A stretch of DNA of 64,000 nt from Ga0077555 sp963746315 (GCA_963746315.1 CAVVAR010000004.1:186001-250000), one strand, 5' to 3'; shown: positions 18,398 to 27,429, counted from the first letter of the stretch. The notes: generated by a model not told the origin, from the letters alone. Numbers and translations: made by a program.

Positions 18398-19471
18398 TCA
18401 GGTAGTCGCTCGATCCACCTCCGCCACCATCTCGCGCACCAGCGGGATCAACTCGCGGCCGTAGACCTCGGCGTCCTCGAGCGGCTCGTAGCCGCGGATC
18501 AGCAGGTTTGTCGCACCGATCTTGTAGTACTCGGCCAGCGCCTTCGCGACCGTCTCCGGGCTACCGACCAGCGCCGTCGAATTGCCGCGTGCACCCGTCG
18601 CCTCGGCGAGCTTCATCCAAAGGCAACTGTCGTGCACCTCGGCTGCGGCGGCGACCTGCAGCAGTCGCTTCGAGCCGATGTTCTCAGGCGCCGGCGGTGG
18701 CACGCCCCTGCGCTGCGCCTTGAGCCGATCGAGCAGGCCGCGCGCCCGGTCCCAGGCCTCGGCGTCCGTCCGGGCCAGGATCGGCCGCGTCGACAGACTG
18801 AACCGGGGCGGCACCGAGCCGGCCGCCTCGGCGACACGCCTGACGCGGGCCATGAACGCGGCTGTCTCGCGCAGCGGCTCGCCCCACAGCATGAACACGT
18901 CGAGCACCGGCGAAAGCATCGCCACCGCGTCGTCCGAGCCGCCACCGCCGAAGACGGGAATGCCCGACGGGTCGCAACAGCGGATATCCGAATAGGCACC
19001 CGTCACCCGATAGAACTCAGCGTCGTGATCGAACGGCCTCGGCGAGGTCCACACTCGGCGCAGCAGCGAGACGTACTCCGCCGACCGGCGATAGCGCGCC
19101 GCGTGATTGGTGAAATCGCCGTCCTTGGCCTGATCGGCGTCGCTGCCGCCCGAGATGATGTGCACCGCAAGCCGCCCAGCGCTGAGCTGATCGAGCGTCG
19201 CGAGCTTGCGCGCGGCGAGCGTCGGCGCGACGAAGCCCGGCCGATGCGCCAACAGGAAACCCAACCGATCGGTTACGCTTGCCGCGTGCGCGCCGATGAC
19301 GAACCCGTCCGGGGCGTCGGAGAAATAGCCGATCAGCACGCGATCGAACCCCGCCGCCTCGTGAATGCGCGCCGTTTCCGCGATCACGTCGGCATTGAAC
19401 GGCGGCCCCTGCGGCGGCTGCACCTCCGATGAAACCCGCGGCGAAATCCAGCCGATCATCTCAACAGGCAT
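18398..19471 (-). CDS. LLM class flavin-dependent monooxygenase, SsuD-like
   Basis: The 357-residue protein belongs to the alkanesulfonate-monooxygenase branch of the luciferase fold: EAAGFDRVLIGYF near residue 40, LAARKLATLDQLSAGR near 90, the substrate/flavin segment HIISGGSDADQAKDGD near 110, and ARYRRSAEYVSLLRRVWTSP. Such enzymes use FMNH2 supplied by a separate reductase to desulfonate alkanesulfonates or to oxidise related substrates. No flavin reductase or ssuABC transporter is adjacent. It differs from the other LLM enzyme at 1964. Confidence 0.85.
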   Translation of the reverse strand: MPVEMIGWISPRVSSEVQPPQGPPFNADVIAETARIHEAAGFDRVLIGYFSDAPDGFVIGAHAASVTDRLGFLLAHRPGFVAPTLAARKLATLDQLSAGRLAVHIISGGSDADQAKDGDFTNHAARYRRSAEYVSLLRRVWTSPRPFDHDAEFYRVTGAYSDIRCCDPSGIPVFGGGGSDDAVAMLSPVLDVFMLWGEPLRETAAFMARVRRVAEAAGSVPPRFSLSTRPILARTDAEAWDRARGLLDRLKAQRRGVPPPAPENIGSKRLLQVAAAAEVHDSCLWMKLAEATGARGNSTALVGSPETVAKALAEYYKIGATNLLIRGYEPLEDAEVYGRELIPLVREMVAEVDRATT

Positions 19472-19698
19472 AGGCTGATCCTCGATGGACGCGAGCCACG
19501 CCCGCTCCGACTGACCCAGCCTAGGTCACGTGATGCGCCCACGGCAACACGATGCAGCAGGCGGCCAGAACGGAGGCCCCGATCATCCCCCGCCGGAAGT
19601 CAGCCGAGCCCCGCTCCGCCGGCCACAATGACCCACCGATCCGCCTGAGAATCACACGCCCACACGCTATCGCGCTGCGGACGATGAGACGACGTCTC

Positions 19699-20220
19699 TC
19701 AGCCCGCGTCGGACGCTGGCCGCAACGCGATCCATGCCGCATAACCGGCCAGCGCGGCAACGGCCGCCACGCTTGGAAACACGGCCCATTCCGGCAGTTC
19801 ATGCCACGGCACCAGGCGGCCATGCCACCACGCCCAAACCACCCATCCCGTTGCCGCGCAATAGACGGCGAGGGCGTGGGTAGATTGCTGACGTCCGGCC
19901 GCATCCGCTGGATCCGTGGGGTCGAGCACCTGTGGCGCAATCCACCCCAGATAGATCGCCTGCCAAGCGAGGGAGGCAAGAAACAGCCTCGGCGCAAGAT
20001 CCGAAAGCAGCAGCAGCGCCACGCCGCCCGCAAACGTCAGCAGCGCGGTCGCAACGTTCCACACCGCCCGTGCGGCTTCGGCTCTCCCCGGCTTGACGCC
20101 ACCCAAACGGTCGAAGGCGTCGTCGAGCAACCGGGACATCGCGAACGCGCGCACCACCAGGACGCCGGCAATCACATAGAACGCTCCGAGCAGCCGGAGC
20201 GCGATATCGACACCGCTCAT
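19699..20220 (-). CDS. Hypothetical inner membrane protein, four membrane segments
   Basis: This 173-residue protein starts at the ATG at 20220 and shows four hydrophobic segments, around IALRLLGAFYVIAGVLVV, NVATALLTFAGGVALLLL, ALAVYCAATGWVVWAW and SVAAVAALAGYAAWIAL. I recognise no family with confidence. It is rich in Trp near the third and fourth segments. It lies alone between the SsuD-like gene and leuA. The 227 bases downstream include a short hydrophobic reading frame that I do not accept as a gene. Confidence 0.6.
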   Translation of the reverse strand: MSGVDIALRLLGAFYVIAGVLVVRAFAMSRLLDDAFDRLGGVKPGRAEAARAVWNVATALLTFAGGVALLLLSDLAPRLFLASLAWQAIYLGWIAPQVLDPTDPADAAGRQQSTHALAVYCAATGWVVWAWWHGRLVPWHELPEWAVFPSVAAVAALAGYAAWIALRPASDAG

Positions 20221-20323
20221 GGTCCCCGCACGATGCGCACGCTTTGGATCGTCAACCCGGTTTGCAGACGGCCGAGCCTTCGGGCCGCGAGCGCGAGGGG
20301 GGAAAGCCCCTCGCGCCTGGTTC

Positions 20324-21925
20324 TCATCCCGCCATCGCCTGGGCGTTGGGTCCACGCAGGCGCTTCATCATGAGCTTGTTGAGGGCGGCGACATAGGCCC
20401 GCGCCGAGGCGACCATGGTGTCGGTGTCCGCACCCCGGCCGGTCACCTCCTTACCGTTCTCCTCGAGGCGCACCATCACCTCGGCCTGCGCGTCGGTGCC
20501 CTCGGTCACGGCCAGCACCTGATAGAGCGGCAGGCGCGCCTCGTGCGGGACGAGCGCCTTGATGCACTTGAAGATGGCATCGACCGGGCCGTCGCCGACC
20601 GCCTCGTGCTCGTGCCGCTCGCCGTCGATCTCGAGCGCCAGCGTCGCCTTCGGTGGAACGCCGAGGCCGGCCGCAACACTCAGGCCCACCAGCTTGATGC
20701 GGTCGTATTGCGTCGCGACCTCCTGGTCGACCAGCGCCTCGATGTCCTCGTCGAACACGAGCTTCTTCTTGTCGGCCAGGTCCTTGAAGCGCCGGAACGC
20801 GTCCTGGAAGGCATTGTCGCCGAGCTCGTAGCCCAGTTGCTTGAGCTTGTCCCGGAATGCCGCGCGGCCCGACAGCTTGCCGAGCGACAGCGTCGACTTC
20901 GACAGGCCCACACTCTCCGGCCGCATGATCTCGTAGGTTTCGATGTTCTTCAGCATGCCGTCCTGGTGGATGCCGCTCTCGTGCGCGAAGGCGTTCCGGC
21001 CGACGACCGCCTTGTTGTATTGCACCGGAAACGCCGAAACCGCTGCCACCAGCTTCGAGGCGCGGGTGAACTTCGTCGCATCGACCTCGGTCCAGTAGGG
21101 GAGGATGTCGGCGCGTACCTTCAACGCCATGACGATCTCCTCGAGCGCCGCGTTGCCGGCGCGCTCGCCGAGGCCGTTGATGGTGCACTCGATCTGGCGG
21201 GCTCCAGCGCGCACACCGGCCAGTGAGTTGGCGACCGCCATGCCGAGGTCGTTATGGCAATGCGTCGACCAGACGACCTTGTCGCCGCCCGGCACCTCCT
21301 CGCGCAGCCGCTTGATCAGCGCGTAGTATTCCTCCGGCACCGAGTAGCCGACGGTGTCGGGAATGTTGATCGTGGTCGCCCCCTGCTTGATGGCGATCTC
21401 GCAGCAGCGGAACAGTACGTCCCACTCGGTGCGCGTCGCATCCTCGGCGCTCCACTCGACATTGTCCGTATAGTTGCGCGCGCGGGCGACGCTGGCGCCA
21501 GACGCCTCGATCACCTGCTCGGCGCTCATCTGGAGCTTCCACTTGCGATGGACAGGGCTCGTCGAGATGAACGTGTGGATGCGCGGATGCTTGGCGTACT
21601 TGACGGCCTCACCGGCCCGGTCGATGTCGGCGAAGCTCGAGCGCGAGAGACCGCAAACGACCGAATTCTTGACCAGCTTCGCAATCTCGCAGACGGCCTC
21701 GAAATCGCCGTTGGACGAGATCGGGAAGCCCGCCTCGATGATGTCGACGCCCATCTCGTCGAGCACCTCGGCCACGCGCAGCTTGTCCTCGAGAGTCATA
21801 GCGGCACCCGGCGACTGCTCCCCGTCGCGCAGCGTGGTGTCGAAGATGAGGACCCGATCTTTCGGGTCTTTGGCTGCATTTTCAGCGATGACGGTGGCGG
21901 TGTCTTGCTTGCCAGTTTGGCTCAT
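20324..21925 (-). CDS. leuA: 2-isopropylmalate synthase
   Basis: LeuA condenses acetyl-CoA with 2-oxoisovalerate, the committed step of leucine synthesis. The 533-residue protein has the HMGL-like barrel with IFDTTLRDGEQSPGAAMT near the N-terminus, metal ligands in STHCHNDLGMAVANSL near residue 230, GLGERAGNAALEE, ESGIHQDGMLKN, and a C-terminal LeuA dimer/regulatory domain (from about residue 400) that normally binds leucine for feedback inhibition. The ATG at 21925 gives the usual MSQTGKQDTA-type N-terminus; the longer ORF upstream covers the leader region and is not coding in this frame. Confidence 0.95.
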   Translation of the reverse strand: MSQTGKQDTATVIAENAAKDPKDRVLIFDTTLRDGEQSPGAAMTLEDKLRVAEVLDEMGVDIIEAGFPISSNGDFEAVCEIAKLVKNSVVCGLSRSSFADIDRAGEAVKYAKHPRIHTFISTSPVHRKWKLQMSAEQVIEASGASVARARNYTDNVEWSAEDATRTEWDVLFRCCEIAIKQGATTINIPDTVGYSVPEEYYALIKRLREEVPGGDKVVWSTHCHNDLGMAVANSLAGVRAGARQIECTINGLGERAGNAALEEIVMALKVRADILPYWTEVDATKFTRASKLVAAVSAFPVQYNKAVVGRNAFAHESGIHQDGMLKNIETYEIMRPESVGLSKSTLSLGKLSGRAAFRDKLKQLGYELGDNAFQDAFRRFKDLADKKKLVFDEDIEALVDQEVATQYDRIKLVGLSVAAGLGVPPKATLALEIDGERHEHEAVGDGPVDAIFKCIKALVPHEARLPLYQVLAVTEGTDAQAEVMVRLEENGKEVTGRGADTDTMVASARAYVAALNKLMMKRLRGPNAQAMAG

Positions 21926-21994
21926 AGCTCTAGTCCTTCGTGCGGCCAGCCTCGCTTGGGCCGGCCAATGCTGCATCAGCCCGGTTTGCCGTTC

Positions 21995-22048
21995 GGTCCC
22001 CTGAGCGCCGCCCGAGACCAAGTGGTCCGAGCTTGATCGGCTCAGGGG
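21995..22048 (-). promoter_or_regulatory. Mutually exclusive hairpins upstream of leuA (probable leucine attenuator)
   Basis: On the minus strand CCCCTGAGC (22048-22040), which contains the leader-peptide stop codon, can pair perfectly with GCTCAGGGG (22006-21998). A second hairpin, GGTCTC (22019-22014) with GGGACC (22000-21995), uses part of the same 3' arm, and a third small palindrome GACCACTTGGTC lies between. Such competing structures just after a leucine-codon run are the layout of ribosome-mediated attenuation. There is no clear T-tract after the second hairpin, so Rho or translational control is also possible. Confidence 0.55.
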
Positions 22049-22161
22049 TTGGTAAGGAGGAGGGTGAGGCCCGAGGCGCACGGGGCGGTTGCGCACAGCG
22101 ACAGGCCCGGCCGGGTGGCCGTGGCGGTCAGCTCGATTGCTGAAAATGTCGCGCGCGTCAT
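22042..22161 (-). CDS. leuA leader peptide (39 residues, leucine-rich end)
   Basis: A short reading frame from ATG 22161 to TGA 22042 encodes a 39-residue peptide ending in CASGLTLLLTNP. Seven of 39 codons are Leu, with a CTC ACC CTC CTC CTT run seven codons before the stop. It lies 116 bases upstream of leuA on the same strand, and its stop codon falls within the first arm of competing hairpins. This is the pattern of amino-acid-responsive leader peptides, where ribosome stalling at Leu codons under leucine shortage favours leuA expression. The coding call is inferred from position and composition. Confidence 0.6.
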   Translation of the reverse strand: MTRATFSAIELTATATRPGLSLCATAPCASGLTLLLTNP

Positions 22162-22239
22162 CGTTCCGGCTTTTTCCGGTGCCGCCTGCGGGCAGCGTTG
22201 CCTTCGGAGCATCATTTAAAGCGGTTCGCACGCCGGATT

Positions 22240-22560
22240 GCAAGCCCTGCGTCGCCCGGAGCTGAGCGCGACCGCACCGTGCGTGGCGAAACCCACGCCT
22301 CGGGGCCGGATGCTCGGTGGGCGGGGTAAGGCCAACTGCCGGAAGGAGCCACCTGGGCCGCGTCGGGGAGGGAGGTGTGGCGGTGCGGCGCCAGGCGGAA
22401 CCTTCCGGCAGAGGGCACGGCCGCCGCGGGCCCTTCGCAGGGTGCGGCCGGCCGAGCTGAGCCGGGACGGCGGCGTAGCGGGGTTCGCCGCCGTCCCGGG
22501 CGGGCCGCCCACCACCGGGAGGGCACCCGGCAGGAACGGTCCGTTCGTGGCGGCCGGAGC
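22240..22560. other. Gene-free GC-rich segment with strong palindromes (possible structured RNA)
   Basis: I find no convincing protein in any frame. Inverted repeats are striking: a 14-base perfect arm pair CCGGGACGGCGGCG (22462-22475) / CGCCGCCGTCCCGG (22486-22499); CTGCCGGAAGG (22336-22346) / CCTTCCGGCAG (22401-22411); and GCGTGG (22281-22286) / CCACGC (22293-22298). I checked for RNase P, tmRNA, SRP and cobalamin-riboswitch landmarks and did not see them on either strand. It could be a structured non-coding RNA, a nucleoid-binding site, or GC-skewed spacer DNA. Confidence 0.4.
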
Positions 22561-22699
22561 GGCGTGCGTCACAGGCGATACCGCCGACGCTGCCTACCGG
22601 CCATGTCCTTGCCAGCGTCCGGGAGCGATGAGGGCAGCCGCCCGCGCTCCGGCATCAGCCGGCTTGATCGATCTGAGTTTTGACTTCCCCCTTCGTGGC

Positions 22700-22980
22700 G
22701 ATCCTGAGTGAGTGAACCGCCAATCAACGTCGTCCGATGACGATGATTTTGACTTGCAACGTGTGCAAAAAGAGACACCTCTGGGGCGTTTTTGTGTCCC
22801 ACGGATCAACTGATATGACGAAATGGAAATAGAACTGACGAGAGAATTACAATTCTGCCTTATAGTCTTACGGAGTATTTTCTGACACAAAACGCTCGCC
22901 ACGAAGCCAATCTTCTCTTTCTTTATGTATATACCGTCTCAGCACACACCGAAGCCACCCACCGGAGGTTGATTGCGGCA
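22700..22980. other. AT-rich intergenic segment
   Basis: Base composition falls sharply compared with the flanking GC-rich DNA, with runs such as AAATGGAAATAG and TTCTCTTTCTTTATG. No plausible protein is encoded. Apart from the minus-strand terminator at 22767 I see no defined element. It could be foreign DNA or a promoter-rich spacer. Confidence 0.4.
22767..22800 (-). terminator. Rho-independent terminator downstream of the GMC oxidoreductase gene
   Basis: Read on the minus strand, GGGACAC (22800-22794) pairs with GTGTCTC (22778-22772; one G-T pair) and is followed directly by TTTTTG. It lies about 200 bases past the GMC oxidoreductase stop at 23002. Confidence 0.6.
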
Positions 22981-23001
22981 TATCCCGACGACAAATCTCG
23001 A

Positions 23002-24633
23002 CTACACAACGCCGGTCGTGGTCGCGTCCTCGAGGATCATCGCCGCCGCCTTCTCGCCGATCATGATTGACGGCGCATTGGTGTTCCCCGACACGACGGC
23101 CGGCATGATGGACGCATCCGCGACGCGCAGGCCCGCGATGCCGTGCACCTTCAGCCTAGGATCGACGACGGTGTTGGTGCCGCTTCCCATGGCACAACTG
23201 CTGGTCGGATGGTGATTGGTGACGCCCGTCTCGCGCACGAACTGCTCGAGGTCGCCGTCGCTTGCCGCTTGCGGCCCGGGAACGATCTCCTCGATGGCAT
23301 AGGCACGCAGCGCTGGCTGGGCAGCAAGCTCGCGAGCAAGCTTCACACCCGCCACCATCGCGCGCATGTCGTACTCGGAGCCGAGGAAACCGAAGGTGAT
23401 CCGCGGCGGCGCCAAAGGATCGGGGCTCGACAGGCGAACCTCACCGCGTCCGTCGGGTGCCAGATGCACGGGGCCCAGTGTGAAACCTGGAAAATCGTGC
23501 GGAATGACGCGATCCTTGGAGCGCTCCTTGGTGCTCCACTCGAGCAGGTTGATCTGCAGGTCGGGCCGCTCGAGGCTGCGATCGGAGCGCGCCAGCACAC
23601 CCGCGCGGATGCCATTGACGGCCATAGGGCCGTCGCGCCGCAATCCATAGCGCAGCGCCGCCATGATCTTGCGGGACCAGCTGTTCTCCAGATCGTTCAT
23701 GGTGATCGCCTTGGCACAGCGCCACATGAGGTAGATGCCGAAGTGGTCGTGCAGGTTGGCGCCGATGGCCGGCATGTCGCGAACCACGTCCACGCCCATC
23801 TCGCGCAAATGCTCGGCCGGGCCCAGACCGGACAGTTGCAGGAGCTGCGGAGATCCATAGGCGCCCCCCGAGACGATTACCTCGCGATGCGCGCGGGCGT
23901 GACGTAGACCGAGCTCGGTCCGGTATTCCACACCGACCGCCCGTGTCCCCTCGAACAGAATGCGCGTCGCCTGCGCGTTCGGTCTTACGACGAGGTTCGA
24001 GCGGCCGCGCGCGGGTTGCAGATAGGCCTTGGCCGAGCTCCATCGCCGGCTTTGCCCCGTCGTGGTCTGGTAATAGCCGGCTCCGTCCTGCGTCGGCCCG
24101 TTGAAGTCCTCGGTTCGCGCGATGCCGAGAGCTTCCGCTGACGCGATCAAGGCCTCGGCGAGTTCCGAGCGCTCGGGCGAATCCGAGACGTTGAGCGGGC
24201 CGCCGACACCGTGAAACTCGCTGGCGCCGCGCGCCTGGTTTTGCGCCTTCTTGAAGAACGGCAGGACGTTGTCCCAGTCCCAGCCGACACAGCCCTGCTG
24301 GCGCCAGCCATCGTAGTCGCGCGGATGGCCGCGCATATAGACCATCCCGTTGATCGACGACGTTCCACCGAGCGTCTTGCCGCGCGGCACATAGATCTGG
24401 CGATCGGCGAGCCGGGGATGCGGCGCGCTTTCGAACTTCCAGTTCACGCGGGCATCGACATAGGTCTTGGCAAATCCGAGCGGGATGTGGATCCAGGGAC
24501 TGGTGTCGGGCGGTCCTGCCTCGAGCAGCAACACCCGATAGCGTCCGCTTTCCGAAAGACGCGCCGCCACGACGGCGCCGGCAGAGCCCGCTCCGCTGAC
24601 GATGTAGTCGAAGGTCTCGTCCGTTGTCGTCAT
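23002..24633 (-). CDS. GMC family FAD-dependent oxidoreductase (choline dehydrogenase-like)
   Basis: The 543-residue protein is a glucose-methanol-choline oxidoreductase: FDYIVSGAGSAGAVVAARLS dinucleotide-binding motif at the N-terminus, PRGKTLGGTSSINGMVYMRG (GMC signature 1) near residue 85, SGGAYGSPQLLQLSGLGP (signature 2) near 260, and the active-site His region TNHHPTSSCAMG with a C-terminal VVSGNTNAPSIMIGEKAA. The family oxidises alcohols, often with quinone or unknown acceptors. The ATG at 24633 yields the usual start; the longer ORF upstream is antisense to the ycjX-family gene. No glycine-betaine genes are nearby, so the substrate is open. Confidence 0.9.
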   Translation of the reverse strand: MTTTDETFDYIVSGAGSAGAVVAARLSESGRYRVLLLEAGPPDTSPWIHIPLGFAKTYVDARVNWKFESAPHPRLADRQIYVPRGKTLGGTSSINGMVYMRGHPRDYDGWRQQGCVGWDWDNVLPFFKKAQNQARGASEFHGVGGPLNVSDSPERSELAEALIASAEALGIARTEDFNGPTQDGAGYYQTTTGQSRRWSSAKAYLQPARGRSNLVVRPNAQATRILFEGTRAVGVEYRTELGLRHARAHREVIVSGGAYGSPQLLQLSGLGPAEHLREMGVDVVRDMPAIGANLHDHFGIYLMWRCAKAITMNDLENSWSRKIMAALRYGLRRDGPMAVNGIRAGVLARSDRSLERPDLQINLLEWSTKERSKDRVIPHDFPGFTLGPVHLAPDGRGEVRLSSPDPLAPPRITFGFLGSEYDMRAMVAGVKLARELAAQPALRAYAIEEIVPGPQAASDGDLEQFVRETGVTNHHPTSSCAMGSGTNTVVDPRLKVHGIAGLRVADASIMPAVVSGNTNAPSIMIGEKAAAMILEDATTTGVV

Positions 24634-24703
24634 GTCGCTTGCGTCCGTGTAGGTTCGAGCGCCATCAGCAGATCGCCGGGCACGTGGCCCTGAATGATGG
24701 CCG

Positions 24704-26233
24704 ATGGCGCTTGCACTTCGCAAGCGGAGCAGCCACGTTGCCGGCGGCTCCGGATATTTGGGACGACTGCCCTTGCCGACCTTCGATCTTGCTCGCTCGA
24801 CATTCGGCAGCCTTCTCGGTCCGGGAAGCATGCTCGGCGAGTTGACCACACCGACGCTTAGGCTCGGCGTGACCGGACTGGCGCGAGCCGGCAAGACGGT
24901 GTTCATCACGTCACTCGTGCGCAACCTTGTCCGCGAGGCCCGCCTGCCGTTCTTCGCGGCCTCGGCGCAGGGCCGGATCGTGCGCGCCTATCTGGAGCCG
25001 CAGCCCGACCACGACGTGCCCCGCTTTGCCTACGAGGAGCACCTCGCCGCGCTCGCCACCGATCCGCCCGAATGGCCCGAGAGCACCCGGCGCATAGCCG
25101 AGCTTCGCGTCACCATCGAGTATCGCTCGCAGCATCCCCTCTGGCGCCAGCTCGGCGACCAGCGCCTCCACGTCGACATTGTCGACTATCCGGGCGAGTG
25201 GCTGATCGATCTGCCGCTGCTTGGGCAAAGCTACGACGCTTGGTGCGAGGCCTCACTGGCGCGCCTCGAAGCATCCGGCAGGACGACCGCCGCGCGCGAC
25301 GTGCTCGACTTCATCCGGGGTCTCGATGCGGAAGCGCCACGCGACGAGCAGGTAGCCCTCGAAGGTGCGCGCCTGTTCGCCCGCTACCTAGAGGCGGAGC
25401 GCCGCTCGGGCTCCTTCGAGCCGACACTTGGTCCGGGCCGCTTCCTGTTGCCGGGGGAGCTGGAGGGCTCGCCGCTGCTGACCTTTCTCCCGGTCAGAGG
25501 CTCCGGCAGTCCAGCGCCGCGCGGCTCGATGCGCGAGATGCTCGAAGGGCGCTACCGGTCCTACGTGAAGAAGGTCGTCGAGCCGTTCTTTCGCGACCAT
25601 TTCGCCCGGCTCGACCGGCAGATCGTCCTGGTCGATGCCCTCTCGGCCATCGACCGCGGCAGCGCCGCCCTGGCCGATCTCGAGGCGACACTGGCCGCCG
25701 TCCTCGGTGCGTTCAGGACGGGCGACCGGGGGCTGCTCGCGATGTTCCGGCCGCGCCGGATCGATCGCATCCTCCTGGCGGCGACCAAGGCCGATCACGT
25801 CCCCCGGGCGAGCCACGACCGGCTCGAGGCCATCCTGGGCGGCCTCACCGCACGCGCCGCCGAGCGCGCGCGCTACTCGGGCGCCGAGGTCCGCGCCATG
25901 GCGATCGCGGCGCTGAGGGCAACGCAGGAGGCCGAGGTTAAGCGGGGCGCGCCCGTGCCGGCATTGCTGGGCGTCCCCTTGCCGGGCGAGCGCATCGGCA
26001 GCGAGACGTTCGACGGCCGGCGAAAAGTTGCGCTCTATCCGGGCGACCTCCCCGCCACCCTCGACGAGGCCCTCCTCGCCCCGCCGAGCAGCGGCACCGA
26101 TCGAGATGTCGCGCTCGTCCGCTTCCGGCCGCACCGGATCGGCCCCGACTTTCCCGATGGCGCCGCCCAGCCCTGGCCCCACATCCGGCTCGACCGGGCG
26201 CTCGAGTTTCTATTGGGAGATCGCCTCGAATGA
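24704..26233 (+). CDS. YcjX family GTP-binding protein (DUF463)
   Basis: The 509-residue protein matches the YcjX/DUF463 family: a P-loop in LRLGVTGLARAGKTVFITSL near residue 52, VDIVDYPGEWLIDLPLL as the switch/Walker B-like segment near 155, and ATKADHVPR near 365 resembling the guanine-specificity NKxD motif. YcjX is a stress-associated P-loop protein (phage-shock/heat-shock context in enterobacteria). The next gene, YcjF-like, overlaps it by four bases (ATGA), an arrangement conserved in proteobacteria. The exact start is uncertain; the ATG at 24830 is an alternative. Confidence 0.85.
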   Translation: MALALRKRSSHVAGGSGYLGRLPLPTFDLARSTFGSLLGPGSMLGELTTPTLRLGVTGLARAGKTVFITSLVRNLVREARLPFFAASAQGRIVRAYLEPQPDHDVPRFAYEEHLAALATDPPEWPESTRRIAELRVTIEYRSQHPLWRQLGDQRLHVDIVDYPGEWLIDLPLLGQSYDAWCEASLARLEASGRTTAARDVLDFIRGLDAEAPRDEQVALEGARLFARYLEAERRSGSFEPTLGPGRFLLPGELEGSPLLTFLPVRGSGSPAPRGSMREMLEGRYRSYVKKVVEPFFRDHFARLDRQIVLVDALSAIDRGSAALADLEATLAAVLGAFRTGDRGLLAMFRPRRIDRILLAATKADHVPRASHDRLEAILGGLTARAAERARYSGAEVRAMAIAALRATQEAEVKRGAPVPALLGVPLPGERIGSETFDGRRKVALYPGDLPATLDEALLAPPSSGTDRDVALVRFRPHRIGPDFPDGAAQPWPHIRLDRALEFLLGDRLE

Positions 26234-27306
26234 GCGACGAGCGTCCCCGGCGCAAACCACAAGTGATTTCCCTCGACGATCCCGACCTGGTGGTCTCACC
26301 GGAAGGATTGGCGATCGAGGGAGCGGACGCCCGGGGACGTGCCGATGAGCGCACCACGGACGGCAATGGCCAACCCACCCCGCTGCCTCGATTGACCACC
26401 ACGTCGGCCGCAGCACGGGGCATCCGCTGGGGCGCGATCCTCTTTTCCGCACTGACCCTGCTCGGCGGAATCGCACTCACGCTCGCCCTGACACGCTTCG
26501 TCGCCGCTGCGTTCGAGCGCCAGGACTGGATCGGCTGGCTCTCATTCGGTCTGCTCGGCATCGCGGCGATAGCCTTCCTCGCCATCCTGATACGCGAGGT
26601 CGCCGGCCTCTTTCGCTTGCGCCGGCTCGGGCGCGCGCGCCGCGACCTCGAAGCAGCATTGGCAGCACGAGACACGGGCGCGGAGCGACGCGCCATCGAG
26701 GAGATCCTCTCGCGCTTCGGCGGACGGCCCGAGCTCCGATGGTCCCTCGCAACCGTCACGGAGCACGCCCGCAGCGTCAGCGACGCCAGCGACCTCGCCC
26801 GTCTCGTCGACCGCGACGTGATGCCGGTCCTCGACGGCGACGCGAGGCGCCTGGTTGCCGCGACCGCACGCCGGGTCAGCGTCGTCACGGCGCTGTCACC
26901 GATGGCGCTCGTAACGGTCGGCTGGATCCTGATCGAGAACCTGCGTCTGCTCAGGGCCCTCGCCACCCTCTATGGCGGACAGCCCGGCTTCCTCGGAACG
27001 ACGAGGCTCGCCCGGATGGTGCTCGTGCACATCGTCGCCACGGGCGGCGTCGCGCTGACCGACGATCTTCTCGGCCAGTTCCTGGGCCAGGATCTGATCC
27101 GCCGCCTGTCGCGAAGGCTGGGCGAGAGCATCTTCAACGCGGCTCTGACGGCGCGCATCGGAGCCGCCGCGATCGAGGTGATCCGGCCGCTGCCCTACCT
27201 CGAGGCGCCGCGAGTGAGAGCGCGCGATTTCATCGCCGAGATCGTACGCTGGTCACGCGGTGGCCAAGCGGGCAAGCCGATGCAGAACGGGCGGCGCGAG
27301 GCGTAG
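26230..27306 (+). CDS. YcjF family inner membrane protein (TIGR01620/DUF697)
   Basis: The 358-residue protein has a hydrophilic N-terminal region of about 60 residues, two transmembrane segments (WGAILFSALTLLGGIALTLA and WLSFGLLGIAAIAFLAILI), and a C-terminal DUF697 region with further hydrophobic stretches (VVTALSPMALVTVGWILIEN). It overlaps the YcjX-family gene by four bases and is almost certainly co-translated. Members of this pair are membrane-associated stress proteins of unknown biochemical role. A bidirectional terminator follows at 27360. Confidence 0.85.
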   Translation: MSDERPRRKPQVISLDDPDLVVSPEGLAIEGADARGRADERTTDGNGQPTPLPRLTTTSAAARGIRWGAILFSALTLLGGIALTLALTRFVAAAFERQDWIGWLSFGLLGIAAIAFLAILIREVAGLFRLRRLGRARRDLEAALAARDTGAERRAIEEILSRFGGRPELRWSLATVTEHARSVSDASDLARLVDRDVMPVLDGDARRLVAATARRVSVVTALSPMALVTVGWILIENLRLLRALATLYGGQPGFLGTTRLARMVLVHIVATGGVALTDDLLGQFLGQDLIRRLSRRLGESIFNAALTARIGAAAIEVIRPLPYLEAPRVRARDFIAEIVRWSRGGQAGKPMQNGRREA

Positions 27307-27359
27307 CCGGTCTGGCCAGGTCTGGGCTGCGCCTCTAGGCCCTGGCCAGCATATGAGAA

Positions 27360-27390
27360 AAGCGACGATGCCGTTGGGGCTTCGTCGCTT
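27360..27390. terminator. Bidirectional terminator between the ycjF-like gene and the HU gene
   Basis: Perfect nine-base stem AAGCGACGA / TCGTCGCTT with a 13-base loop lies between two convergent genes. On the minus strand it is followed by TTCTC after the stem's TT, on the plus strand by TCTCTCC, so it can serve both. Confidence 0.65.
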
Positions 27391-27429
27391 TCTCTCCATG
27401 ATGCGACGGCGCCTCGGCGCCTGAAATTA

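Noticed and set aside
19521..19667. Short hydrophobic frame after the four-segment membrane protein gene
   Set aside because: It has only a GTG start, weak context, and part of it is a shadow of neighbouring sequence.
22240..22560. RNase P, tmRNA, SRP RNA or cobalamin riboswitch
   Set aside because: Key conserved landmarks of each class are missing on both strands, although GC-rich hairpins look superficially similar.
22216..22572. A 118-codon minus-strand frame in the palindromic locus
   Set aside because: It is Pro/Arg/Ala-rich without any domain, and the palindromes explain the sequence better.
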